This document shows positions 8,600 to 17,558 of a DNA stretch of 64,000 nt, in pieces. The notes below the pieces were generated by a model. It did not search any database, was not told where the DNA came from, and was given only the letters and a program-made list of their open reading frames with translations. How positions within the stretch are numbered: the first letter of the stretch is position 1; every line of letters starts with the position of its first letter. Where the stretch lies: positions 2,356,001 to 2,420,000 of the forward strand of contig NZ_CP108054.1 of assembly GCF_036173125.1 (NCBI RefSeq), written 5' to 3'. A program made the position numbers and the translations under genes. This stretch comes from Streptomyces sp. NBC_00286 (lineage in GTDB: Bacteria; Actinomycetota; Actinomycetes; Streptomycetales; Streptomycetaceae).

Positions 8600-10528
8600 T
8601 CAGTCGCGGGCCGGTTCCGCCGAGTCGATGCGGGTCGTCGGGCGCTCGCTTGGCCCGTCGAGCTTGGCGACCAGGCCTGTGACCTGGCGGGCGACGTCCG
8701 GGGCGGTCAGGCCGATCTCCGTCAGGACCTCCTTGCGGGAGGCGTGGTCGAGGAACCGCGGCGGGATGCCGAAGTCGCGCAGCGGGAGGTCGACGCCCGC
8801 GTCGCGCAGGGCCTGCGCGATCGTCGAACCGACGCCGCCCACGCGGGAGTTGTCCTCGACGGTGACGACCACGCGGTGCTGCTCGGCGAGCGGGGCCATG
8901 GCCTCGTCGACGGGCTTGACCCAGCGCGGGTCGACGACGGTCGTGGAGATGCCCTGCTTGTCGAGCAGGTCGGCAATCTCCAGGCACATGGGCGCGAGTG
9001 CGCCGACGGAGACGAGCAGGACGTCCGGGGCGTCGGTGCCGGGCGCGCGCAGTACGTCCATGCCGCCGATACGGCCCACGGCGGGTACGGCGGGACCGAC
9101 CGCGCCCTTGGAGAAGCGGACCACGGTCGGCGCGTCGTCCACGTCGACGGCCTCGCGGAGCTGGGCGCGGACCTGGTCGGCGTCGCGGGGCGCGGCGAGC
9201 CGGAGGCCGGGCACGACCTGAAGGATCGACATGTCCCACATGCCGTTGTGGGAGGCGCCGTCTGTACCGGTGATGCCCGCCCGGTCGAGGACGAAGGTGA
9301 CTCCGCACTTGTGCAGGGCCACGTCCATCAGGACCTGGTCGAAGGCGCGGTTGAGGAACGTCGCGTACACGGCGAAGACGGGGTGCAGGCCACCGGTCGC
9401 CAGGCCCGCGGCGGAGACGGCGCCGTGCTGCTCGGCGATGCCGACGTCGTAGATGCGGTCCGGGAAGGTGTCCGCGAAGTTCTTCAGGCCGACCGGCTGC
9501 AGCATCGCCGCGGTGATCGCGACGATGTCCTCGCGCTCCCTGCCGAGCTTGACCATCTCCTCGCCGAAGACCGAGGTCCAGTCGGCGCCCGAGGCCTTGA
9601 TCGGCAGGCCCGTGTCGGGGTGGATGGGGCCGATGCCGTGGAAGCGGTCGGCCTCGTCCTGGAGGGCGGGCTGGTAGCCGCGGCCCTTCTCGGTGAGGCA
9701 GTGCACGATGACCGGGCCGCCGAAGCGCTTGGCGCGGGCCAGCGCGGACTCCAGGGCCTCGATGTCATGGCCGTCGATGGGGCCGACGTACTTCAGGCCG
9801 AGGTCCTCGAACATGCCCTGCGGGGCGATGAAGTCCTTGAGGCCCTTCTTGGCGCCGTGCAGCGTGTCGAAGAGGGGCTTGCCGACGACCGGGGTGCGCT
9901 CCAGCAGATCCTTCCCCCGGGCCAGGAAGCGCTCGTAACCGTCCGTCGTGCGCAGGGTGGCCAGGTGGTTGGCGAGGCCGCCGATGGTGGGGGCGTACGA
10001 GCGCTCGTTGTCGTTGACGACGATGACCAGGGGGCGGTCCTTGGCGTCGGCGATGTTGTTGAGCGCTTCCCAGGCCATGCCGCCGGTGAGGGCGCCGTCG
10101 CCGATGACCGCGACGACGTGATCGTCCTTGTTCAGGACCTGGTTCGCCTTCGCGAGGCCGTCGGCCCAGCCTAGGACCGTGGAGGCGTGCGAGTTCTCGA
10201 TGATGTCGTGCTCGGACTCGGCCTGCGAGGGGTAGCCGGACAAGCCACCCTTCATCTTCAGCTTGGAGAAGTCCTGACGACCCGTGAGCAGCTTGTGGAC
10301 GTAGGACTGGTGGCCCGTGTCCCACAGCACCTTGTCCTTCGGCGAGTCGAAGACACGGTGCAGCGCGATGGTGAGCTCGACGACGCCGAGGTTGGGGCCG
10401 AGGTGGCCGCCGGTCTTGGAGACCGCGTCGACGAGGAAGGTCCGGATCTCCTCGGCCAGCTGGTCCAGCTGCTCCAGGCTGAGCCGGTCCAGATCGCGCG
10501 GTCCCGTGATACGGGTCAGCAGCGGCAC
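8600..10528 (-). CDS. dxs: 1-deoxy-D-xylulose-5-phosphate synthase
   Basis: Thiamine-diphosphate enzyme condensing pyruvate and glyceraldehyde 3-phosphate, the first step of the MEP isoprenoid pathway. 642 aa, usual length. N-terminal signature [15 protein letters not shown], then [16 protein letters not shown], the ThDP motif [16 protein letters not shown], and the pyrimidine-domain stretch [18 protein letters not shown]. The start is GTG at 10528 with AAGGAGG upstream. It is flanked on both sides by hairpins, indicating a monocistronic unit. Confidence 0.95.
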   Translation of the reverse strand: MPLLTRITGPRDLDRLSLEQLDQLAEEIRTFLVDAVSKTGGHLGPNLGVVELTIALHRVFDSPKDKVLWDTGHQSYVHKLLTGRQDFSKLKMKGGLSGYPSQAESEHDIIENSHASTVLGWADGLAKANQVLNKDDHVVAVIGDGALTGGMAWEALNNIADAKDRPLVIVVNDNERSYAPTIGGLANHLATLRTTDGYERFLARGKDLLERTPVVGKPLFDTLHGAKKGLKDFIAPQGMFEDLGLKYVGPIDGHDIEALESALARAKRFGGPVIVHCLTEKGRGYQPALQDEADRFHGIGPIHPDTGLPIKASGADWTSVFGEEMVKLGREREDIVAITAAMLQPVGLKNFADTFPDRIYDVGIAEQHGAVSAAGLATGGLHPVFAVYATFLNRAFDQVLMDVALHKCGVTFVLDRAGITGTDGASHNGMWDMSILQVVPGLRLAAPRDADQVRAQLREAVDVDDAPTVVRFSKGAVGPAVPAVGRIGGMDVLRAPGTDAPDVLLVSVGALAPMCLEIADLLDKQGISTTVVDPRWVKPVDEAMAPLAEQHRVVVTVEDNSRVGGVGSTIAQALRDAGVDLPLRDFGIPPRFLDHASRKEVLTEIGLTAPDVARQVTGLVAKLDGPSERPTTRIDSAEPARD

Positions 10529-10596
10529 CCGTGCCTCCTTGCTGTAGAGCTGTTCTGGCTTTTGCCGGGCTCGTCGAGTGTAATGTTCCGCCTTTC

Positions 10597-10638
10597 ATGA
10601 CAGTGCCCGGCACCGCCAATGGTGCCGGGCACTGTCAT
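10597..10638 (-). terminator. terminator of the xylFGH operon
   Basis: An 18-bp perfect inverted repeat (10597-10614 and 10621-10638; arms ATGACAGTGCCCGGCACC and complement) surrounds a 6-base loop GCCAAT. It lies between the xylH 3' end and the dxs promoter on the same strand. Confidence 0.88.
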
Positions 10639-10764
10639 AAGAGGAGCGAGCCACCGCGCCCCTGCAGAGGCGCGGGGAACTGCGCGACGAGCCACATACA
10701 ACCCGCAGCCGCCAATCTACGATCCGCCCCGAGCTATTGGGCGAACCCTGCTCCTAGCGGAGCG
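10639..10764. other. short spacer downstream of xylH
   Basis: No gene is seen. The dxs promoter must lie between 10529 and 10600 on the minus strand; TACACT, read on the minus strand at about 10575-10580, is a possible -10, without a convincing -35. Confidence 0.3.
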
Positions 10765-12066
10765 CTACGCGCGGCCCGCCGTTCGCTGCGTCTTGCGCGT
10801 GATGGAGTCGATCACGACCGTGGCCAGCAGGACGCTGCCCGTGATCATGTACTGGATCGGTGTGGCGATGCCCTCGAGTGCGAGCCCGTACTGGATCGAG
10901 GTGATCACCATGACGCCGAGCAGCGCGTTCCAGGTACGGCCGCGACCGCCGAAGAGGCTGGTGCCGCCGATGACGGCCGCCGCGATGACGTTCATCAGCA
11001 GGTCACCGGCGCCGGCGCTCTGGTTGGCCGCGGCGATCTTCGAGGCCCAGAACAGACCGCCCACCGCCGCGAAGAAACCGGCGATGGCGAACACGGAGAT
11101 CCGTACCGCCGTGACGTTGATACCCGCACGCCGGGACGCCTCGACGCTGCCGCCGAGCGCGAAGATCTTGCGCCCGTAGCCCGTGCGGCGCAGCACGAAG
11201 TCGGTGGTCACCAGGACCACGAGGAACAGCAGCAGCGCCAGCGGCAGTCCCTTGTACTGGTTGAACATGACCGCCGCGGCGAACGCGACGACCGCCAGCA
11301 GGCCCGTACGCAGCAGGATGTCGACGAGCGGCCGGGACGGGACGCCCGCGGCCTCGCGACGGCGGCTGTCGAGGAACGACGAGACGAAGAAGACGGCGAC
11401 CGCGATCGTGGCGAGCCCGTAGGCGGCCGCGATGTCGGAGAAGTAGTACGTCGTCAGCTTGCCGATCACACCGTCGCCGTCGAGGTTGATCGTGCCGTTC
11501 TCGCCCAGGAGCTGGAGCATGAAGCCGAGCCAGAACAGCAGGCCGGCCAGGGTGACCGCGAACGCGGGCGCACCGATCCTCGCGAAGAAGAAGCCGTGGA
11601 GCGCGCCCGCGATCGCGCCGCCGCCGAGGGCCATGAGCACGGCCAGCCACTCGTTCATGCCGTGCGTGACGCTCAGTACGGCCGCGATGGCACCCGCGAC
11701 ACCGCTGACGGAGCCGACCGAGAGGTCGATCTCGCCGAGCAGCAGCACGAAGATGATGCCGACGGACATCATGCCGGTGGCGACCATCGCGACGGCGATG
11801 TTGTTGAGGTTCTCGGCGGACAGGAAGTTCGAGTTCAGTGTCTGGAAGATGATCGCGATGGCGATCAGGCCGATGACGACCGGGAGCGAGCCCAGGTCAC
11901 CACCGCGGATCTTGCGCTTGAACTCGATGACGTAGCCGGCGAAGCCGCGTTCACGCACCAGCAGCCGCGGGTCGACGGCGACATCCGCGCCGGCGGCCGC
12001 CTCCGGGTTCTCGACCACTGCGCCGGTGGTCTTCGGGGCGGTGTCCTGTGTCTTGTCGATACTCAC
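10765..12066 (-). CDS. xylH: sugar ABC transporter permease (xylose type)
   Basis: Inner-membrane permease of the monosaccharide ABC importer family (BPD_transp_2 type), 433 aa with about 10 hydrophobic helices after a 45-residue polar N-terminus. Typical segments are LNSNFLSAENLNNIAVAMV, LLLGEIDLSVGSVSGV and the EAxxxGINV-like loop SVEASRRAGINVTAVR. The start GTG at 12066 overlaps the xylG stop by 4 bases. The order xylF-xylG-xylH downstream of a ROK gene matches, from memory, the Streptomyces xylose operon controlled by Rok7B7. Xylose specificity is inferred from that context. Confidence 0.88.
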   Translation of the reverse strand: MSIDKTQDTAPKTTGAVVENPEAAAGADVAVDPRLLVRERGFAGYVIEFKRKIRGGDLGSLPVVIGLIAIAIIFQTLNSNFLSAENLNNIAVAMVATGMMSVGIIFVLLLGEIDLSVGSVSGVAGAIAAVLSVTHGMNEWLAVLMALGGGAIAGALHGFFFARIGAPAFAVTLAGLLFWLGFMLQLLGENGTINLDGDGVIGKLTTYYFSDIAAAYGLATIAVAVFFVSSFLDSRRREAAGVPSRPLVDILLRTGLLAVVAFAAAVMFNQYKGLPLALLLFLVVLVTTDFVLRRTGYGRKIFALGGSVEASRRAGINVTAVRISVFAIAGFFAAVGGLFWASKIAAANQSAGAGDLLMNVIAAAVIGGTSLFGGRGRTWNALLGVMVITSIQYGLALEGIATPIQYMITGSVLLATVVIDSITRKTQRTAGRA

Positions 12067-12845
12067 TTCTGCACCCCTCCGTTGCCCCGCGCCGCGCGAC
12101 GGGTCACGGCGTTGTCCGTGGCGCCCGTGATGGCGGAGATGATCTCCTCCTGCGAGGTCGACTTGACCTCGAACACGCCGTTGTTGCGGCCGAGGCGCAG
12201 TACGGCGACCTTGTCGGCGACGGCCTTCACATCGGCCATGTTGTGGCTGATGAGCAGCACCGCGTGGCCGCGCTCACGCAACCGCTCCACCAGGTCGAGG
12301 ACCTGCGCGGTCTGCTCGACGCCGAGGGCGGCGGTGGGCTCGTCGAGGATGACCAGCTTGGGCTCGCCGAGCATGGAACGGGCGATGGCCACGGTCTGCC
12401 GCTGGCCACCGGAGAGCGAGGCGATCGGGATGCGGACACTGGGGATGCGGATCGACAGTGTCTGCAGCAGTTCGCGGGAGCGGCGCTCCATCTCGACCTC
12501 GTCGAGCACGCCGCGCCTCTTGAGCTCACGGCCCAGATAGAGGTTGCCCACGACGTCGATGTTGTCGCACAGCGAGAGGTCCTGGTAGACGGTCGCGATG
12601 CCCAGGTTCTGGGCGTCGTGCGGCTTGTTGATCTGGACGGACCTGCCGTCCCACTCGATGACGCCCTCATCGATGGGGTGCACGCCGGCGATCGTCTTGA
12701 CCAGCGTGGATTTTCCGGCGCCGTTGTCGCCGACCAGGGCGACCACCTCACCGGCGTGGACCTCGAGCTCTACGTCGGTGAGCGCCTGCACGGCACCGAA
12801 CCGCTTGGAGACCCCGCGCAACGCCAGCACAGGCGTAGCGGACAC
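12063..12845 (-). CDS. xylG: sugar ABC transporter ATP-binding protein (xylose type)
   Basis: 260 aa with a single ATPase domain: Walker A GDNGAGKST, signature LSGGQRQTVAIARSM, Walker B LVILDEPTAAL, and switch His in LLISHNM. It is half the length of the two-domain RbsA/XylG proteins of enteric bacteria, so it should work as a homodimer with XylH. GTG at 12845 is preferred because AAGGAG lies 9 bases upstream; an ATG three codons earlier is immediately adjacent to that site. Confidence 0.88.
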   Translation of the reverse strand: MSATPVLALRGVSKRFGAVQALTDVELEVHAGEVVALVGDNGAGKSTLVKTIAGVHPIDEGVIEWDGRSVQINKPHDAQNLGIATVYQDLSLCDNIDVVGNLYLGRELKRRGVLDEVEMERRSRELLQTLSIRIPSVRIPIASLSGGQRQTVAIARSMLGEPKLVILDEPTAALGVEQTAQVLDLVERLRERGHAVLLISHNMADVKAVADKVAVLRLGRNNGVFEVKSTSQEEIISAITGATDNAVTRRAARGNGGVQK

Positions 12846-12913
12846 GTAAACCATCTCCTTAGCCGCCTGACCCGGCGGAGAGGCAGTACTGAAGTTTTTG
12901 GGAGCTGTTCCGT

Positions 12914-12960
12914 CCGGCGCCCCGCGCGAGCTTGCGGGGCTGTTGGTGGCGGGGCGCCGG
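12914..12960 (-). terminator. intra-operon stem-loop between xylF and xylG
   Basis: CCGGCGCCCCGC at 12914-12925 pairs with GCGGGGCGCCGG at 12949-12960. A second smaller GCCCCGC/GCGGGGC pairing is possible inside. Such a partial terminator or RNA stabiliser commonly lets the binding protein be made in excess over the ATPase and permease. Confidence 0.6.
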
Positions 12961-12978
12961 AGGAGCTGTGCGGACCTG

Positions 12979-14094
12979 CTACTTGACGCCGGCCTTGTCG
13001 CAGGCGGCCTTGAACTTGGGCGTGCAGATCTCGTCGACCGTGTAGATGCCGTCCTTGATGACCGTGTCGTTGATGTTGTCCTTGGTCAGCGAGATGACCG
13101 GGACGAGGACCGACGGGACGCCCTTGGTGGTCGGGCTGTCGACCTCGGTCTTGGCGATGGAATCGAGCTTCTCGCCCTTGGCGAGGGCGACGGCCATCTC
13201 CGCGGCGACGTCCGCCTCCTGCGGGTAGGGCTTGTACACGCTCATGTACTGCTCGCCCGCGACGATGCGCTGCACACCGGCGAGCTCGGCGTCCTGGCCG
13301 GTGACCGGCGGCAGCGGGTTGACACCGGCGGCCTTCAGGGCGGTGATGATGCCGCCCGCCATGCCGTCGTTGGCGGAGTAGACGCCGGCGATGTTGTTCT
13401 TGCCGATCGAGGAGAGCGCGCCCTCCATGTTGGCGTTGGCGTTCTCCGCCTTCCACTCCTTGGTGTCGTACGACTTGGCGATGTCGACCTTGCCCTCGAG
13501 CTGGGAGAGCGCGCCCTTCTTGAAGAAGGCGGCGTTCGGGTCGGTGATCGCGCCGTTCATCATGACGATCTTGGTGGAGGGTGTGGCCTTGTCACCCAGG
13601 GCCTCCAGGAGCGCCTTGCCCTGGACACGGCCGACCTCTTCGTTGTCGAACGAGACGTAGCCGTCGATCGGGCCCTCGGCAAGACGGTCGTACGCGACGA
13701 CCGGGATACCGGCTTCCTTGGCCTTCTTCACCGAGTTGGCGATGGCCTTGGAGTCCACAGCGTCCACGATCAGCACGTCCACCTTGTTGGTGACCATCGT
13801 GTCGGCCTGCTGGTTCTGGGTGGTGGCGTCCTGCTTGGCGTTGGCGTAGACGACCTCGCCCTTGTTGTTCGTGAGCTCCTTGACCTTCTTCTCGATCAGG
13901 GGCTTGTCGAACTTCTCGTAACGCGCGGTCTGGTTCTCCGGAAGGAGCAGACCGACCTTGATCGCGTCGCCCTTGGCGGCGCCGGTCTCTTCCTTGTCAC
14001 CGCCGGCTTCCTCGGCGCTGCCACAGGCAGCCAGCGAGATGGCCATCGCACCTGCGGCAACGGCAACAGCGGCGCGACGCATACGCGTATTCAC
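12979..14094 (-). CDS. xylF: sugar-binding lipoprotein of the xylose ABC transporter
   Basis: 371 aa extracytoplasmic binding protein. The signal peptide ends in a lipobox (ISLAACGS; lipidated Cys about residue 24), followed by the type-1 periplasmic binding fold beginning IKVGLLLPENQTARYEKFD, with DAVDSKAIANSV and YDRLAEGPIDGYVSFDN as the sugar-binding loops. GTG at 14094 is chosen because GGGAGG lies 9 bases upstream; a longer frame to 14160 has no ribosome site. It is the first gene of xylFGH and has a Rok7B7-like site in its leader. Confidence 0.87.
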   Translation of the reverse strand: MNTRMRRAAVAVAAGAMAISLAACGSAEEAGGDKEETGAAKGDAIKVGLLLPENQTARYEKFDKPLIEKKVKELTNNKGEVVYANAKQDATTQNQQADTMVTNKVDVLIVDAVDSKAIANSVKKAKEAGIPVVAYDRLAEGPIDGYVSFDNEEVGRVQGKALLEALGDKATPSTKIVMMNGAITDPNAAFFKKGALSQLEGKVDIAKSYDTKEWKAENANANMEGALSSIGKNNIAGVYSANDGMAGGIITALKAAGVNPLPPVTGQDAELAGVQRIVAGEQYMSVYKPYPQEADVAAEMAVALAKGEKLDSIAKTEVDSPTTKGVPSVLVPVISLTKDNINDTVIKDGIYTVDEICTPKFKAACDKAGVK

Positions 14095-14169
14095 TTTCAG
14101 ATACCTCCCTGACGAGGCCGCGACGATGCGGCCGAGGTGGCTGGCAGTCAACTCGGCCATTAGTGCGAC

Positions 14170-14182
14170 GTCAAGAAGTAAA
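14170..14182 (-). promoter_or_regulatory. candidate Rok7B7 binding site upstream of xylF
   Basis: On the minus strand this reads TTTACTTCTTGAC, which fits every position of the degenerate consensus I recall for Rok7B7 (TTKAMKHSTTSAV). It lies 76 bases before the xylF start, between rok7B7 and xylF. The recalled consensus should be verified against the original report. Confidence 0.5.
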
Positions 14183-14192
14183 TCCTTAACGA

Positions 14193-14210
14193 GATGGCAA
14201 CGGTGCCATC
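14193..14210. promoter_or_regulatory. inverted repeat in the rok7B7-xylF gap
   Basis: GATGGCA-ACGG-TGCCATC, 7-bp perfect arms with a 4-base spacer, lies 7 bases beyond the rok7B7 stop. It could be an operator or a weak terminator. Confidence 0.45.
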
Positions 14211-14216
14211 CGTTCT

Positions 14217-15416
14217 CTAAGTGAAGGCAGGAGCGGCCGCGGGGAGGGTCCCGTCCAAAAGGGTTGAATCCCCCATCTCGCTGAGTGCGAGAGCGAGAGC
14301 CCCGAGGACCTCCGCCCGGCCGCCAAGTGCCCCTGGAAGAACGGATAGTTGACGCGCCGCGCTGGGGATCGCGTAACGGCCGACCGACTCCCTTATGGGC
14401 CCGAGCACCAGCTCACCGGCTTCGGCGAGATCACCGCCGAGGACGACCCGGCTCGGGTTGAGCAAGTTGCAGAGATTGGCGACTCCACTGCCGATGTGTC
14501 GGCCGACGTCGGCGATCACGCGACGGCAGCCAGGGTCGCCGTCCCGCGCCAGCCGTACGACGCCTTCCATCGTCAGATCCGTGCCGTGGCTGGACTGGAG
14601 CAGCGGCAGTACGTAGCGCGCGGCCGCGAAGGTCTCCAGACAGCCCCGGTTTCCGCAGCGGCAGACGGGGCCGGACTCATCAAGAGTAATATGACCGATT
14701 TCTCCCGCCGTACCACCCGGTCCGCGGTAAATACGTCCGCTGATCACAAGGCCGGCGCCGACACCGCTGGCGACCTTGATGTACGCCAGGTCCCGCACCC
14801 CCCGGCCGCTACCCCAGACGAGCTCGCCGAGGGCGCCGAGGTTGGCGTCGTTGTCCACATGCACCGGCACGCCGAGCCGCCCCCGCAGCTCCTCGGCGGG
14901 CTTGGTGCCGGTCCAGCCCGGCAGGATGGCGGTCGAGCCGAGGGTGCCGGACTCCACGTCGATCGGTCCCGGCACACCGAGGCCCACACCGGCGATCTTG
15001 CTGCGGTCGACGTCGGTGGCCTCGATCAGCCTGCTGATCAGCTGTTCGGCCCGGTCGAGGCCTTGGGCGGCGGAGGCGTCCACGTCGAGGGGTTCGGATT
15101 CCTCGGCGAGCACCTGGTGGGCGAGGTTCCCGATCGCGACGCGCAAATGCGTGTGGCCGAAGTCGACTCCTATGACGATGCCGGCGTCGCCGCTCAGGCT
15201 GACGCTGCGGGCCCGCCGTCCGCCCGCCGATGTGGGCGTGACCTCGACGGTTCCGCCTTCCTTGAGCTCGCGGACGATGTTGGAGACCGTCGCCGCGGAC
15301 AGGCCCGTCGTCCTCGCGATCTCCGCCTGCGTGAGTGATCCGGCCAGACGCACCGCGCGTACGACCCGCTCGAGATTGGCTCGGTGCAGCGACGACTGCG
15401 ACCCCGGAGTCTCCAC
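14217..15416 (-). CDS. rok7B7: ROK family transcriptional regulator of xylose utilisation
   Basis: 399 aa. A winged HTH at about residues 15-65 (SLTQAEIARTTGLSAATVSNIVREL) is followed by a ROK sugar-kinase-like domain beginning VIGVDFGHTHLRVAIG, with the zinc motif CRCGNRGCLETFAA. GTG at 15416 is chosen because AGGAGG lies 5 bases upstream; the frame runs on to 15467 without such a site. The position between ngcEFG and xylFGH is that of Rok7B7, known from S. coelicolor to control xylFGH and carbon-source responses. It has no separate terminator before xylF, so partial read-through is possible. Confidence 0.88.
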   Translation of the reverse strand: METPGSQSSLHRANLERVVRAVRLAGSLTQAEIARTTGLSAATVSNIVRELKEGGTVEVTPTSAGGRRARSVSLSGDAGIVIGVDFGHTHLRVAIGNLAHQVLAEESEPLDVDASAAQGLDRAEQLISRLIEATDVDRSKIAGVGLGVPGPIDVESGTLGSTAILPGWTGTKPAEELRGRLGVPVHVDNDANLGALGELVWGSGRGVRDLAYIKVASGVGAGLVISGRIYRGPGGTAGEIGHITLDESGPVCRCGNRGCLETFAAARYVLPLLQSSHGTDLTMEGVVRLARDGDPGCRRVIADVGRHIGSGVANLCNLLNPSRVVLGGDLAEAGELVLGPIRESVGRYAIPSAARQLSVLPGALGGRAEVLGALALALSEMGDSTLLDGTLPAAAPAFT

Positions 15417-15550
15417 GACGACCTCCTGCGTACGGGGCCGCCTCGGTGAGACCCCGTCTATGTGCAACTAGTGAACTCTAAGCTGAGCTGTTGGGGCTGC
15501 CTCCCGTCAAGAGGTTGAGCAGAGGGGCACATGCCAGGGCCCATACATAA

Positions 15551-15581
15551 GGGTGGTCCCGGCATCAATCCGGGACCACCC
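15551..15581 (-). terminator. terminator of ngcEFG
   Basis: GGGTGGTCCCGG (15551-15562) and CCGGGACCACCC (15570-15581) form a 12-bp stem with a 7-base loop, 27 bases past the ngcG stop on the minus strand. Confidence 0.82.
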
Positions 15582-15608
15582 TCGCAAACCGCTCCTACGA
15601 CCGGTTCG

Positions 15609-16532
15609 CTACTTCAGTGCGCCCGCCGTCAGACCCGCCACCACCTGGCGCTGGAAGATGATGTACGCGGCGAGGACCGGCAGCATCGCCATGACCAGGC
15701 CCGCGAAGAGACCGGACCAGTCGCCCTTGTAGCCCTGGCTCACGGCGAGCTGGACGAGGCCCTGGGTGAGGACCTTCCGGTCGGGCTCGGTGTTGAGAAC
15801 CGTCGGCAGCATGTACTGGTTCCACTGCCCCAGGAAGTTGAAGATGCTGATGCTGATCAGTCCGGGCTTGGCCATCGGCAGCATCACCTGGAAGAACGTC
15901 CGGGTGTGCGAGGCACCGTCCACGAAGGCCGCCTCGGCCACCGAGGTCGGCAGCGTACGGAAGAACGACGTCATGAAGAACACCGTGAACGGCAGCGAGT
16001 ACGCGATGTAGACCAGGATCAGCCCGGGCAGTGTGTTCAGCAGCGAAAGGTTCTGCATGACGTAGAACAGCGGAACCAGCGCCAGGATGATCGGGAAGCT
16101 CATTCCTCCGATGAAGAGGAAGTAGATGAAGCGGTTCCCGGGGAATTCGAAACGCGCGAGGACGTACGCCGCCATCGAACCCAGCAGCATCGTGCCGAAG
16201 AGCGAGAACCCCACCACGATCAACGTGTTGAGGAAGTAGTCGCTCATGTGCGCCTCGGTCCACGCCCGCGACCAGTTCTCGAAGTGCAGCGAATCCGGCA
16301 GCGCCCACGGCGAACTGAAGATGTCCCGGTCCGTCTTGAACGAGGTCATCACCGCCCACAGCAGCGGCATCACGACCATGAACGCCCAGAGGATGAGCAT
16401 GCCGTGCGAGAAGAAATTGAGGGTCCTGCCCTCGGACGGCTTCTCCAGCGGACCGGGCGCGGCCTTCGTCTTGGCGACGGGCGGCGGTTCGTCCGAAGTG
16501 GCGTCGGCGGGAGGGGTGTCGGTCGTCTTCAT
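15609..16532 (-). CDS. ngcG: carbohydrate ABC transporter permease, GlcNAc/chitobiose type
   Basis: 307 aa MalG-type inner-membrane permease with about 6 helices after a cytoplasmic N-terminus. The EAA loop is VAEAAFVDGASHTRTFFQVML (EAA-x3-G-A pattern). It starts at ATG 16532, two bases after the ngcF stop, so it is the last gene of ngcEFG. No ATPase gene is present in the operon, as is usual in Streptomyces, where the shared ATPase MsiK serves several sugar importers. Specificity is inferred from synteny and NgcE. Confidence 0.87.
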   Translation of the reverse strand: MKTTDTPPADATSDEPPPVAKTKAAPGPLEKPSEGRTLNFFSHGMLILWAFMVVMPLLWAVMTSFKTDRDIFSSPWALPDSLHFENWSRAWTEAHMSDYFLNTLIVVGFSLFGTMLLGSMAAYVLARFEFPGNRFIYFLFIGGMSFPIILALVPLFYVMQNLSLLNTLPGLILVYIAYSLPFTVFFMTSFFRTLPTSVAEAAFVDGASHTRTFFQVMLPMAKPGLISISIFNFLGQWNQYMLPTVLNTEPDRKVLTQGLVQLAVSQGYKGDWSGLFAGLVMAMLPVLAAYIIFQRQVVAGLTAGALK

Positions 16533-16534
16533 AG

Positions 16535-17464
16535 TCAGTACTCCAACCGCTCGCGCCGGCCCAGCCGCATCACGACCGCCACGAACAGCAGCGTCACGAT
16601 GAGCAGGGCAACACCGATCGTCGTCGCATAGGCGGCCTGGCCGTCACGGAACGCCTTTTGATAGACGTACAGCGGCAGAACCGTCGTCGAATAGTCGGGG
16701 CCACCCCCGTTCGGCCCCACGGTCATGATCTGCACCACCGCGAAGGACTCGGCGCCCAGCGCCAGAATGCCCATATACGCCCAGCCGGACTGCACGGTGT
16801 CCCAGAGCAACGGCAGGGTGATCCGGAAGAACGTGGTGATGCGGTTCGCGCCGTCCAGCAGGGCCGCCTCGTAATAGTCCCTGGGAATGGACGCCATTCC
16901 GGCGGAGAAGAGCACCACGAAGAATCCGACGGTGCACCAGACGAGGACCGCGAAGACGCACCACAGCGCGAGATCCGGATCGCCCAGCCAGTTGGGCTGG
17001 ACATTGTCCAGACCGACCGCCTTGAGCGCGGAGTTGATCGCACCGCTGTTGGGGTTGTACGCGAACTGGAACAACAGCGCCACGATCGCGATCGACAGCA
17101 CCTGCGGGAAGAAGTAGACGACCTTGTAGAAGGCCGAGCCGCGTACGCCTGCGATCGCGGCGTTCTTCCTGCGCCGTCCGCCCACATTCAGCATGAAGGC
17201 GAAGAACAGCGCCAGTGTCAGCGTCACCAGCGGCAGCAGCACCACGAACATCACGCTGTGCTGGAACGACTTCCAGAAGACGTCGTCTTCCAGCATCCTC
17301 GTGAAGTTGGCGAAGCCCACCATCTTGAACTCGGGGCTCAGTCCGCTCCAGTCCGTGAACGAATAGTAGATGGACTGGATGAAGGGCCAGATGACGAAAA
17401 GGACGTAAATCGCCAGAGGGGCCGACAAGAACCCCACGATGAAACGGTATTTACCGTGCTGCAT
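16535..17464 (-). CDS. ngcF: carbohydrate ABC transporter permease, GlcNAc/chitobiose type
   Basis: 309 aa MalF-type permease with about 6 helices (first helix FIVGFLSAPLAIYVLFVIWPF) and an EAA loop around YYEAALLDGANRITTFFRITL. It pairs with NgcG to form the channel. The gap to ngcE is 94 bases, short enough for one transcript. The basic loop GGRRRKNAAIAG lies between predicted helices. Confidence 0.87.
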   Translation of the reverse strand: MQHGKYRFIVGFLSAPLAIYVLFVIWPFIQSIYYSFTDWSGLSPEFKMVGFANFTRMLEDDVFWKSFQHSVMFVVLLPLVTLTLALFFAFMLNVGGRRRKNAAIAGVRGSAFYKVVYFFPQVLSIAIVALLFQFAYNPNSGAINSALKAVGLDNVQPNWLGDPDLALWCVFAVLVWCTVGFFVVLFSAGMASIPRDYYEAALLDGANRITTFFRITLPLLWDTVQSGWAYMGILALGAESFAVVQIMTVGPNGGGPDYSTTVLPLYVYQKAFRDGQAAYATTIGVALLIVTLLFVAVVMRLGRRERLEY

Positions 17465-17558
17465 TCCTACCGACCCGATCTTCCCGCGGGCGCTGCCGCC
17501 GACGCCACGACCATCGAGAGCGGGGGACCCCGGTCACGCCCGGAGTCCCCCGCCGCGC

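Noticed and set aside
6524..10174. Open frame of about 1200 codons on the plus strand across the permease and dxs
   Set aside because: Same artefact: composition-driven opposite-strand frame with no domain, ribosome site or promoter.
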